Positions 36,625-44,742 of a DNA stretch of 64,000 nucleotides are shown piece by piece. A program made the translations under genes and the position numbers. The notes under the pieces are model-generated. The model was given only the letters and a program-made list of their open reading frames with translations. It did not search any database and had not been told where the DNA came from. Each line of letters starts with the position of its first letter. The stretch's first letter is position 1. This DNA comes from Comamonas denitrificans (lineage in GTDB: Bacteria; Pseudomonadota; Gammaproteobacteria; Burkholderiales; Burkholderiaceae_C): assembly GCF_017368815.1 (NCBI RefSeq), contig NZ_JAFNME010000003.1, positions 99,900 to 163,899 of the forward strand, written 5' to 3'.

Positions 36625-39327
36625 TCAATGCTTGGCATTTTCCAGTAGGAAATCGAGCACCATTTTCTGTTCATCGTCATTCAGGCCGGCCCGCTGGAAC
36701 ATGCTGGGGGTGATGCCCAGCCATTGCTTTTCGGTGAATTGGCCTGGGTCGCGTGGGCCGTGGCACACCGAGCAGCGCTGGTAGTAGATTTTTTCCGCTG
36801 GCGACAAGGATGCGGTGGCTTTTTCCCGCAGCACAGAGGCGCGATCGAGCTGAAAAAACGCATCGTCAAACTTGATGTCGCTCTTGGTGATCTTGGGCGG
36901 GTCAAAGGCTTTGGTGCCGCCCGGATCGGCATCGGTGCATTTGCGGATGGAGGCGATGCAGGTGTTGGCGGTGGTGGCCTGCGTCAGACCGCTGGAGCCA
37001 CGGCTGGAGGTCAGGAAATTGACCAGGCCATTGTTGCAGCGCCCCTTGCTGTCCAGCTGCGGCCAGGCCCCTTCGTACAGGCTGACCACGCCGGGCATGA
37101 TCTTGTCGGACACCCGTGCCCCGACCACCAACGCGCCCCGTGCGTTGTGCAGCTCGACCAGATCGCCATCACGAATGCCGTTGGCCTTGGCATCCTGCAC
37201 GCTGATGGTCAGCGGCTCGCGCGTTTGCACGGTGTAGCGCTTGCGCAGTTTTTCAGAGTTGTTCAGCTGCGAGTGCAGCCGCCAGTAGGGGTGGGGGCTG
37301 ACCACATGCACCTGGCCCTTTTTGGCGTTGCCCAGGTACTCGCCTGGCTCTTGCCAGGTAGGCATGGGGGGCATATCGGGGATGTCCATCTTGGCGATGG
37401 TGGTGGAATACATCTCGATCTTGCCGCTGTGGGTGTGCAGCGGGTTCTTTTCGGGGTCGGCGCGAAAGTCGCCATGGCGCACCCACTTGTGTGCCTCGGG
37501 CGGCACAGGAATGCGTGCCATGCCATCGGCCCAGAACTTCTCGAACGGGGTGTGTTTGGAGGCAGTGCTGGCCGCGTAGGCATCTTTGACGTAGTCCATG
37601 GGGGTCTTGCCCTCGGTGAAGGCATATTCCACCCCAAACAGCTCAGCCAGGCGGCGGAAGATTTCAAAATCATCCAGCGCATCGTGCTGCGGCGCGACGA
37701 CTTGCTTCATTGCATACACCTTGTCGATGCTGTAGGTGCCTGCTGAGCTGATGTCGTTGCGCTCTAACGTGGTGGTGGCACCCAGCACGATGTCGGCCCA
37801 GCGCGCCGAGCCGTTCCACCAGGGTTCGTGGCAGATGACGGTGTCCACGTTGTGCATGGCACGTGCCAGCTCGTTGAGGTCTTGCTGGTGCGAGAACACG
37901 TTGTTGCCCGCGTTGTAGATCAGCTTGACCTGCGGGAAGGTGTAGGTGCTGCCGTTGTAGGTGAACTCTTTGCCGGGGTTGAGCAACATCTCGCTGATGC
38001 GTGAGGCCGGGCAGATCTTCTTGACCGGGTTGCGCCCTTGCGACATACCCGTGGGCGCGGTGCCCCCCGATTGCGCGGTGCCACCGCCGCCGTAGTGCCA
38101 GCTAAAGCCCACGCCCTGGCCGGGCAGGCCGATGTTGCCCAGGATGCAGGCAAAATTGACGATGGCCCAGTACGGCATCTCGCCATGGTGGGCCCGCTGA
38201 ATGGCCCAGGAGGCGCACAGCTGGGTGCGCTTGGAGGCCATCAACTCAGCCAGCGCGCGGATCTTGGCGGCGGGAATGCCAGTGATTTTTTCGGCCCACT
38301 CGGGGGTTTTGGGGGCGCTGCCGTCCTTGCCTTCCAAGTGGGCGCGGTACTTGTCAAAGCCCACGGTGTACTTGTCGATGAAGGCCTGGTTGTGTTTGTT
38401 TTGGCTGAGCAGGTGGTAGCCCATGGCCATGAACAGCGCCGTGTCGGTGTTGGGGACGATGCGCACCCATTCCGAGCCCATTTTTTCGTCGGTAGTGGTC
38501 ACCTGCGGGTTGATCGAGATGAACTGGCAGCCGGCCTGTTTGATGGCATCCCAGCCCGAGTACATCTCGTGGTCGCACACCGTGTACTCAATGCGGTTGT
38601 TCTTGTCGGGGTCGCAGCCGATGAACACCACCAGCTCGGTGTTGTCGCGCAGCTGCTCCCAGGCGGTTTGGGGCGAGTACACCTCCATGTCGCCAATCAC
38701 CATGGGCAAAAGAATCTGCCCCGCGCCCGCAGAGTAGTCGCCCGTGGTGACGGAGGAGCCGCCCAGCAGGTTGAAAAAGCGCCCCTGCAGCACGTTGGGG
38801 CGGAAGATGCCCGCGTGCGACCAGCCGCCATAGGAGCTGGAGAAGCAGCCTTCGTTGCCGTATTTTTCGATGGTGTCCAAGATGGCCTTGGCCGTCAGGC
38901 CCAGGGCCGTGTCCCAGCTCACTTGTACCCACTCATCCTTGCCGCGCAGCTCGGGCTTGTTGCTGCCTTTGCGCCCATTTTGTTCCCACTCCAGGTAGGA
39001 CTTGCGCACCATGGCGCCAACAACGCGGGTTTTGTCGTACGTGCGGTCCAGCACACCTTCGGTCAGCATGGCCGTGGGCATTTTGTCGCTGGCCTGGGCC
39101 TCGATCTTGACGATACGGCCTTTTTCGACGGTGGCCAGCAAGGGGCCGTAGTGGGTGGCGTGGGGCACCACGCCGCTGAAGGACTTTAAGGCCGCCAACT
39201 GTGCGTTGGCATCCAATTCGGTGGCGGCCAGCGCCTGTGCGATGGGGGAGAGTTTGAGGCCATACGCCATGGCACCAAACATGCCAGCTGCGCCCGCTCC
39301 GATCCATTGCCGTCGTGTGAAATGCAT
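36625..39327 (-). CDS. TMAO/DMSO/biotin sulfoxide reductase-type molybdoenzyme with fused C-terminal cytochrome c
   Basis: 900 aa. Residues 1-30 are a Tat signal (FTRRQWIGAG). Residues about 45-790 are a bis-MGD oxidoreductase of the TorA/DorA/BisC type, with SSYGGWSHAGIFRPNVLQGR, the putative Mo-ligand Ser in VTTGDYSAGAG, and C-terminal molybdopterin-binding VSPHPYWRLHSQLNN; no N-terminal Fe-S cysteines. Residues about 840-900 add a single c-type haem domain (YQRCSVCHG, then a TPSMFQRAG segment that may give the sixth ligand). So the enzyme carries its own electron entry module in the periplasm. No torC, torD or regulator lies nearby. Substrate cannot be told from sequence. Confidence 0.88.
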   Translation of the reverse strand: MHFTRRQWIGAGAAGMFGAMAYGLKLSPIAQALAATELDANAQLAALKSFSGVVPHATHYGPLLATVEKGRIVKIEAQASDKMPTAMLTEGVLDRTYDKTRVVGAMVRKSYLEWEQNGRKGSNKPELRGKDEWVQVSWDTALGLTAKAILDTIEKYGNEGCFSSSYGGWSHAGIFRPNVLQGRFFNLLGGSSVTTGDYSAGAGQILLPMVIGDMEVYSPQTAWEQLRDNTELVVFIGCDPDKNNRIEYTVCDHEMYSGWDAIKQAGCQFISINPQVTTTDEKMGSEWVRIVPNTDTALFMAMGYHLLSQNKHNQAFIDKYTVGFDKYRAHLEGKDGSAPKTPEWAEKITGIPAAKIRALAELMASKRTQLCASWAIQRAHHGEMPYWAIVNFACILGNIGLPGQGVGFSWHYGGGGTAQSGGTAPTGMSQGRNPVKKICPASRISEMLLNPGKEFTYNGSTYTFPQVKLIYNAGNNVFSHQQDLNELARAMHNVDTVICHEPWWNGSARWADIVLGATTTLERNDISSAGTYSIDKVYAMKQVVAPQHDALDDFEIFRRLAELFGVEYAFTEGKTPMDYVKDAYAASTASKHTPFEKFWADGMARIPVPPEAHKWVRHGDFRADPEKNPLHTHSGKIEMYSTTIAKMDIPDMPPMPTWQEPGEYLGNAKKGQVHVVSPHPYWRLHSQLNNSEKLRKRYTVQTREPLTISVQDAKANGIRDGDLVELHNARGALVVGARVSDKIMPGVVSLYEGAWPQLDSKGRCNNGLVNFLTSSRGSSGLTQATTANTCIASIRKCTDADPGGTKAFDPPKITKSDIKFDDAFFQLDRASVLREKATASLSPAEKIYYQRCSVCHGPRDPGQFTEKQWLGITPSMFQRAGLNDDEQKMVLDFLLENAKH

Positions 39328-39418
39328 AACTCGACTCCTAGTTAAATCGTGCGTTGATTAGGCAGTAAATCCCTGTGCGCCGCAAGAAAATCAGTGGGAC
39401 CTTGACGATTTCAGTGGG

Positions 39419-40909
39419 TCATGGCAAACGCTGTAATTGCAGGCTCCAGGGGGTCTTGCTCCAGGCCAAAACTTCTTGCTCCAGCAGGCGGGCCGACTGG
39501 GGGTAGGCGCTGGCCCAGGCGTGGGTGATTTGCAATTGGCAGGCAGTGTTTTTGCTGTCGTAACTGAGCGTTAGGCCGCTCAGCTCGGGGGTACGCCGGG
39601 CATGGCACAGCTGGGTGGCCAGGCGCAGCGCCATCAGGGGCAGGGCCAGTTCGGGGACGGCAATGGCCGCATCCAGCTTGCGCAGCTTGCCCTGGTGGCC
39701 CAGCACCAGTTGGCTGATGCGTTGGCGCAGGGCATCGCTCCAGGTGGCGTGGGCGCAGTGCCGCAGGATGTAGGCCCCGTGGTGGTGGTAGTCGTTCAAG
39801 GCCACGCACATGCCCACCTCGTGCAGCAAGGCGGCGATGCGCAGGGCATCGTGGGCGGTATCGCCCGCCTCGGCAGGGCACAGGCTGGCCCACAGGGTGG
39901 TGGCAACGTGGTGAACGCGCTCGGCCTGGGCGGTGTCGATGCCAAAGTCTTGTTGCAGGGCGAGGATTTCGGCAGCCTCTTTGTCCGCGGGCGGCTCATG
40001 CTCCAGCAGATCGTGCAGCAGGCCTTGGCGCAGGGCACCGTGGGTGACTTCCAGCTCGGTAATGTTCAGCTGCTCCACCACGGCCAGCATGACGCTGATG
40101 CCGCCGGCCAGCACCGGGCGGCGCTCTTCCTTGAGGGCCGGCAGGCGCAGCTGGTCAATGTGGCCCGCTTGCAGCAGCAGCGTTTTCAGGTGGTACAGCT
40201 TGTGTGGGGTGATAACGTGGCCATCCATCCCCAGGGCGGTGAGGATATCCCCCAGCGCATGGGCCGTGCCCGATGAGGCGTAGGCGCAATCCCAGGCGGT
40301 GCTGGGATAGTCTGTGCTGGCCGCGGCCAGTGTGCTTTGCGCCGCCGAGATGGCTGCCGCAAAGCGGGCTTTGTCCAGCACCCCATCGGCAAAGAACAGG
40401 CCGCTCCACGACACGCTGCCCAGCGGAAACGATGCGCATTGCAGCGCCTGGCTGTGCTGGCCAAGGGTGATTTCGGTGGAACGCCCGCCAATGTCGATCA
40501 CCAACCGGCGCTGCTGACTGGGCGCAAGGACGCTGGCCACGCCCCGGTAGATCAGCCGGGCTTCTTCCTCGCCTGGGATGATGGTGATGGGAAAGCCCAG
40601 CAGCTCGCTGCCGCGCTCGATGAATTCGGCCCGGTTGCGTGCTTCGCGCAGGGTTTGCGTGGCCACGGCGCAGACCTGGGCCGGGGCAAAGCCGGTCAGC
40701 CGCTCGCCAAACCGTGCCAGGCAGGCCCAGCCGCGCTCCATGGCCTCGCGCGTCAGTGCGTTTTGGGCGTTCAGGCCGCCGCCCAGGCGCACCATTTCTT
40801 TGAGGTATTCCACGCGCTCGATGCGCTGGTGCGAGCCGATGCGGCCAATTTCCAGCCGAAAGCTGTTTGAGCCCAGGTCTACGGCGGCCAGCAGGGATTC
40901 AGGGGCCAT
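39419..40909 (-). CDS. ppx: Exopolyphosphatase (Ppx/GppA family)
   Basis: Hydrolyses terminal phosphate from polyphosphate, possibly also pppGpp. 496 aa from ATG 40909 (TAGGA upstream; an earlier TTG at 40939 is less likely). N-terminal actin-like fold with AAVDLGSNSFRLEIG, the catalytic Glu region IIPGEEEARLIYRGV and second phosphate loop VIDIGGRSTEITLG. The C-terminal HD-like helical domain (about 310-490) includes AALLHEVGMCVALNDYHHHGAYIL. A Pho box lies about 68 bp upstream. Usually next to ppk; here the molybdoenzyme gene intervenes. Confidence 0.94.
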   Translation of the reverse strand: MAPESLLAAVDLGSNSFRLEIGRIGSHQRIERVEYLKEMVRLGGGLNAQNALTREAMERGWACLARFGERLTGFAPAQVCAVATQTLREARNRAEFIERGSELLGFPITIIPGEEEARLIYRGVASVLAPSQQRRLVIDIGGRSTEITLGQHSQALQCASFPLGSVSWSGLFFADGVLDKARFAAAISAAQSTLAAASTDYPSTAWDCAYASSGTAHALGDILTALGMDGHVITPHKLYHLKTLLLQAGHIDQLRLPALKEERRPVLAGGISVMLAVVEQLNITELEVTHGALRQGLLHDLLEHEPPADKEAAEILALQQDFGIDTAQAERVHHVATTLWASLCPAEAGDTAHDALRIAALLHEVGMCVALNDYHHHGAYILRHCAHATWSDALRQRISQLVLGHQGKLRKLDAAIAVPELALPLMALRLATQLCHARRTPELSGLTLSYDSKNTACQLQITHAWASAYPQSARLLEQEVLAWSKTPWSLQLQRLP

Positions 40910-40976
40910 GGGGGTATCGATCCTATTATCAAAGTCCAAAGGGGGGTGCGAATCAACCGCCCAGTGTGGAAAGGCT

Positions 40977-40996
40977 ATGTGACAACGGTGTGACAG
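40977..40996 (-). promoter_or_regulatory. Pho box upstream of ppx
   Basis: Minus strand CTGTCACACCGTTGTCACAT: GTCAC repeats spaced 11 bp. It lies 68 bp upstream of the chosen ppx start, placing ppx in the same PhoB regulon as pstS and ppk. Confidence 0.82.
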
Positions 40997-41027
40997 CGCG
41001 GTGCTGCAAGCACCTGTGTTGCCGTTT

Positions 41028-41188
41028 AGAACGTGTTTACGATCTTCTCATGGGTGTGCGGGCGCGGCTTCGGGCGGTCTGCGTCGTTGCAAATCCTCGC
41101 AATAGCCAAGCTATTGCTGTGGTTTGCGCCTCGCAACTCATCCCGAATCGCATCCCCACACCTTCATTCGAGATCATGAACACGTTCT
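41028..41188. repeat. 161-bp inverted-end repeat B2 (MITE-like)
   Basis: Begins AGAACGTGTTTACGATCTTC and ends CGAGATCATGAACACGTTCT. The interior shares GGCGGTCTGCG, GTTGCAAATCCTCGC and TGTGGTTTGCGCCT with copy B1, with the central palindrome AATAGCCAAGCTATT. The right end abuts the TAA stop of the MATE gene. Confidence 0.85.
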
Positions 41189-42567
41189 TATGCGGCAGTC
41201 GGTGTGCCTGGGGGCGTGCGGATGTCCTGGCGCTGGGCGGTAAACACTCGCCGAACAATAAATACAAAAATAATAGCTACTACCGCAAGTGATAATGAGG
41301 TTGCAACCCAAAAAGGCGTTGGTATCTTTTGCCAATCAGCGGAAGTAGCTCTGTTTATGTAGGCAAGCCAATACCCACCCCCGAGGCCACCGCCCCACAG
41401 CAAGGTGCAGTAAACGAGCAGCGGCGCCAGCGTCACGCGCCAGCTGCGCAGCACAAAAATGCACACACATTGCACGTTGTCCGCCACCTGGTACAGCGCC
41501 ACCCACAGCAATAGCGAGGCCGTGAGGGCCATCACAGCAGCATCGCCCGTATACACCTGGGGCAGCCAGTGGCGCGTGAGCAGCATGGCAGCGCACAGCA
41601 CGATGCCGCAGGCCAGGGCCAGGCGCACGCCCAGCCATGCGACCTGTTGGGCGCGCAGCTCCTGCCCCTGGCCGCGCCACCAGCTGGCGCGGGCGCTGAC
41701 GGCAATGCCCAGCGACAGCGGCAGCATGTAGCACACGGCGGCCAGGTTGGCCGCAATCTGGTGGCTGGCGGCCGACAGCGTGCCCTGGCGGGCGACGAAC
41801 AGGGCCACCAGGGTGAACGAGGTCACCTCCACCCCAATCGCCAGCCCGGCCGGGATGCCCAGGCGCAAAAACTCGCGCAGGCGCGGCCAGTCGGGCGCTT
41901 CCAGGCGTTGCCACAGGCGCAGCGGGCGGTAAAACCCCTGGGTGCGCATTAGCACCACCGCGGCGATGGCGATGGCGTAATCGACCAGCAGCGTGGCCCA
42001 GGCGCAACCGGCGGCCCCTTGCGGCGCGATGCCCCAGCCGCCAAAGGTAAACCAGATGGACAGCGGCACCTTCAGCACCAGGGCCCCTACCTGAATCCAG
42101 GTGACCAGCTGCGGGCGGCCCAGCGCTTGGTTGAGTGTGGTGTACAGGCGAAAGAACAGCGCCGAGGGCAGCGCCCAGCCGACGATGATGAGGTAATCGC
42201 GCACGCTTTCGCGCATTGCATCGGGCACCTCGGTCAGGCGCAGCAGTGGCTCGGGGAACAGCAGCACGCCCATGCCCAGCACACTGGCGGCTGCGGCCAG
42301 GTACAGCGACTGGCGAAACGATTGCCCGATGGCCGCCGTCTCGCCGCGCCCGTGCTGCTCGGCCCAGACCGGCAGCAGTGCCTGCAGCACGCCCATGAGC
42401 GAGACATAGACGCTGACGAACACGGCCGAGGCCACGGACAGGGCGGCCAGCGCATCGGCAGAAAAGCGCCCGGCCACGATGGTGTCGGTCACGCCAAAGG
42501 CCATCACGGCCAGTTGGCCCGCCAGCACGGTCACGGCATGGCGGGCGATGACAGAAATATCAGACAT
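41188..42567 (-). CDS. MATE-family multidrug/cation efflux protein
   Basis: 459 aa from MSDISVIARHAVTVLAGQLAVMAFGVTDTI; the upstream frame extension was rejected since it is antisense to its neighbour. Twelve hydrophobic segments in two MatE halves, with conserved GVTDTIVAGRFS and the repeat-two equivalent GVEVTSFTLVALFVARQG. Acts as an Na+ or H+ coupled exporter; substrate unknown. Residues about 406-431, near the last membrane segment, are encoded by a 76-bp palindromic element (41275-41350). Its stop codon is at the edge of repeat B2. Confidence 0.9.
   Translation of the reverse strand: MSDISVIARHAVTVLAGQLAVMAFGVTDTIVAGRFSADALAALSVASAVFVSVYVSLMGVLQALLPVWAEQHGRGETAAIGQSFRQSLYLAAAASVLGMGVLLFPEPLLRLTEVPDAMRESVRDYLIIVGWALPSALFFRLYTTLNQALGRPQLVTWIQVGALVLKVPLSIWFTFGGWGIAPQGAAGCAWATLLVDYAIAIAAVVLMRTQGFYRPLRLWQRLEAPDWPRLREFLRLGIPAGLAIGVEVTSFTLVALFVARQGTLSAASHQIAANLAAVCYMLPLSLGIAVSARASWWRGQGQELRAQQVAWLGVRLALACGIVLCAAMLLTRHWLPQVYTGDAAVMALTASLLLWVALYQVADNVQCVCIFVLRSWRVTLAPLLVYCTLLWGGGLGGGYWLAYINRATSADWQKIPTPFWVATSLSLAVVAIIFVFIVRRVFTAQRQDIRTPPGTPTAA
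41275..41350. repeat. 76-bp palindromic element A6, in frame inside the MATE gene
   Basis: Starts AGCTACTACCGC and ends GCGGAAGTAGCT, inverted with 11 of 12 matches, and is exactly 76 bp long like the intergenic copies. It codes for MATE residues about 406-431 (including SADWQKIPTPFWVATSLSL). Confidence 0.7.
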
Positions 42568-42580
42568 AGAAAAAGGCCGA

Positions 42581-44275
42581 TCAGGGATTGCGCCGTTGCA
42601 GCACCAGCCACTGGTCGTCCCGGTTGGTGGGGCGCAGCACATTGCGCACCGGCAGCCATTGCGCTGCGTAGGCGTTGCTGCTGGCCTGCCATTCATCAGG
42701 GTTGGCGGTAATGAGCCAATCGCATTGCGCCGCAGCGCTGGCAGTGGGCACGATGCTCCAGTCGGTGTGCCAGCGCAAAGCACCCACTTGGGCAATGCTC
42801 AAACCCCAGGTCTGCACACAACCGGGTTGGGCTGGCAGGGTGTTTTGCAGGCGGGCAATGTGCGGGGCGTAGCTGCGGCCATAGTCCAGCATGGGCAGCC
42901 ACAGCGTCATCAGCAGCACCCAGCCCAGCACCGTTCCCCCGGCGGGCAGGGCCAGGCTTTTCCAAATGGCCGCGCGGTGGCGGCGGGTGCGCCAGGCCAC
43001 CAGCAGCAACCAGGCGGCGCTAGCCATCAAGGCCATGGCCAAGGCGAACGGCTCAAAAGGCGGCTGGTAGCCATCGGACAAGCGGGCCACGTTGGCGGCG
43101 GGCTTGGCGGGCCAGCCCGTTTGCACCGATAGCCATACCACCCAGATGGTCAGGGCGCTGACCGTAAAGAAAATCAGTGTCAGCCAGTCAATGAGCGCCC
43201 CCAGGCTGCGGCGCAGCGTAGGCAGGGCAAAAGCGGCCACAGCGGCAATGGCCGGTAGCGTCAGCAGCAGCGCACCATCGCGATCCTCATTGAGCAGCAT
43301 GGCCGCCAAGGTGGCAATCCACAAACCCAGCGGAATCGTCAGGTGCGGCTGCTGCAAAGGTTGGGCCAATTGCCGCCGCCAGCGCCACAACGTCCACAGT
43401 GCCAAGGGCCAAGCGGGCCAGCTGAACCAGGTCAGCAAACGCGCCAAACTGGCCCAATCGCGCTGAAGGGGGGCGCTCCAATGCCACAGGTTGAGCTGCT
43501 TGCTCAAGGTAAACGTACATACCAGCGCCAAGGCCCACCAGGCCATCCAAGTAAAGCGCTGGGGCAGCTTGGGTGTTTGGATGCCTGCCAGGCCGGCAAT
43601 GACCAAACTGACCAGTGCCATCGCCAGCTCTGGGGCACCGGCCAGGGCCAAAGCCTGGGGGGCCAGAAAAGCAGCGAACCCCGCGCGCAAGGGCTGCCAG
43701 CGCAGATTGCTGGCGGCGTAAAACAAGGCTGCCAAGGCGGCCAGCTGCACCAGGCGGTGGCTGGTTTCATGCCCCATTTGGGCCAAGCCCAGGCAGGCCA
43801 GCAGGGCCAGCAGGGCACCATCGGCCAGGGCGCAGGCGTAGTCTTTGGGGTGGGCTTCACCGCCAAAAGCAAAGCTGACGGGCTGGGCGCTGGGCATGCG
43901 GGCCAAGCCGTACACCGCTCTCCATGTGCAGGCCAAGGCCAGTGCCAGCAGCCCCATAAAAGGCAGGCGTGCGATCCAATCGCTGCTCCAGCTTGCGGGC
44001 AGCCACTGGATGGCCCATGCGCCCAGCCAGTATTGGAGCAGGCCCGGATCGCTGGGCAGCAAGGGGCCCAATTGGGGTTGCAGCCAGTGGGTCTGCCCCT
44101 GGGCCAAGGCCCGCATCAGGGCAAAGGCCTGCATGTCCACCTCGCGCCAAGGCGCGCGCCCGACAAACCCTGCCAGGATGTAAACACCGCACAGCACCAA
44201 CAGAATGCTGCGTGGAATGCGCCGCACAGCGCTTTGTGCAACGATGGCAGGGGTGGGCAGGGACATGGTCAGCAA
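42581..44275 (-). CDS. Polytopic membrane glycosyltransferase-like protein (GT39/GT83, ArnT-like)
   Basis: 564 aa (a start at M4, 44266, is equally possible). About 10-12 membrane segments. The first loop has the acidic signature of the PMT/ArnT superfamily, GRAPWREVDMQAFALMRALAQG. Another family-like segment is DPGLLQYWLGAWAIQWLP. The C-terminal soluble part ends with CVQTWGLSIAQVGALRWHTDW. Such enzymes transfer sugars from polyprenyl phosphate to protein or lipid A on the periplasmic side; acceptor unknown. It ends 13 bp before the MATE start, same strand, so the two are probably co-transcribed. Confidence 0.72.
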   Translation of the reverse strand: MLTMSLPTPAIVAQSAVRRIPRSILLVLCGVYILAGFVGRAPWREVDMQAFALMRALAQGQTHWLQPQLGPLLPSDPGLLQYWLGAWAIQWLPASWSSDWIARLPFMGLLALALACTWRAVYGLARMPSAQPVSFAFGGEAHPKDYACALADGALLALLACLGLAQMGHETSHRLVQLAALAALFYAASNLRWQPLRAGFAAFLAPQALALAGAPELAMALVSLVIAGLAGIQTPKLPQRFTWMAWWALALVCTFTLSKQLNLWHWSAPLQRDWASLARLLTWFSWPAWPLALWTLWRWRRQLAQPLQQPHLTIPLGLWIATLAAMLLNEDRDGALLLTLPAIAAVAAFALPTLRRSLGALIDWLTLIFFTVSALTIWVVWLSVQTGWPAKPAANVARLSDGYQPPFEPFALAMALMASAAWLLLVAWRTRRHRAAIWKSLALPAGGTVLGWVLLMTLWLPMLDYGRSYAPHIARLQNTLPAQPGCVQTWGLSIAQVGALRWHTDWSIVPTASAAAQCDWLITANPDEWQASSNAYAAQWLPVRNVLRPTNRDDQWLVLQRRNP

Positions 44276-44299
44276 GATGAGGGGAAGAATGGGCCAAAG

Positions 44300-44331
44300 A
44301 AAAAGGCAGCCAGGATGCCCGGCTGCCTTAG
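44300..44331 (-). terminator. Terminator of rpmE2
   Basis: AAGGCAGCC / GGCTGCCTT stem with a 9-nt loop; on the minus strand it is followed by TTTCTTT. It lies 20 bp after the rpmE2 stop and ahead of the membrane glycosyltransferase gene. Confidence 0.85.
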
Positions 44332-44351
44332 CGCATCACGCTTGGAAAAAA

Positions 44352-44597
44352 TTATTTTTTGCCAAAGCGGTTGCGGAAGCGTTCCACACGGCCACCCATG
44401 TTGTCCACGGATTTTTGTGTGCCAGTGTAGAAGGGGTGCGATTCAGACGAAGTATCCAGCTTGAACAGGGGGTACTCTTTGCCTTCAAAGGTTTCTGTTT
44501 CTTTGGTGTTTACGCACGAGCGGGTCACAAATTTGAAACCGTTGGACAGGTCCACGAACAGCACTTCGCGGTAATTGGGGTGAATGCCTTCTTTCAT
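44352..44597 (-). CDS. rpmE2: 50S ribosomal protein L31 type B
   Basis: 81 aa with signature [16 protein letters not shown] and [25 protein letters not shown]. The zinc-binding CxxC motifs of type A L31 are absent and only one Cys remains, so this is the zinc-independent form. In many bacteria type B replaces the zinc form when zinc is scarce; here no Zur site was seen. Stands alone with its own terminator. Confidence 0.95.
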   Translation of the reverse strand: MKEGIHPNYREVLFVDLSNGFKFVTRSCVNTKETETFEGKEYPLFKLDTSSESHPFYTGTQKSVDNMGGRVERFRNRFGKK

Positions 44598-44742
44598 GAT
44601 CTTCCTTTAGCCAAGTGCGGTAGCCGCTCTGGGCGCTTGGCAACCCTTGCCAAACTCGATAACCCAAAATACTTGCCGCATAGAAAAGCCCGCGATTATA
44701 TGAATAAAAATCAAAATTCTGCATGGGCCATGCAATACGTTC

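Noticed and set aside
36625..39327. Interpretation as nitrate or formate dehydrogenase
   Set aside because: No N-terminal 4Fe-4S cysteines and no Cys/Sec or Asp ligand context; the GDYSAGAG region points to the Ser-ligand DMSO/TMAO reductase group.
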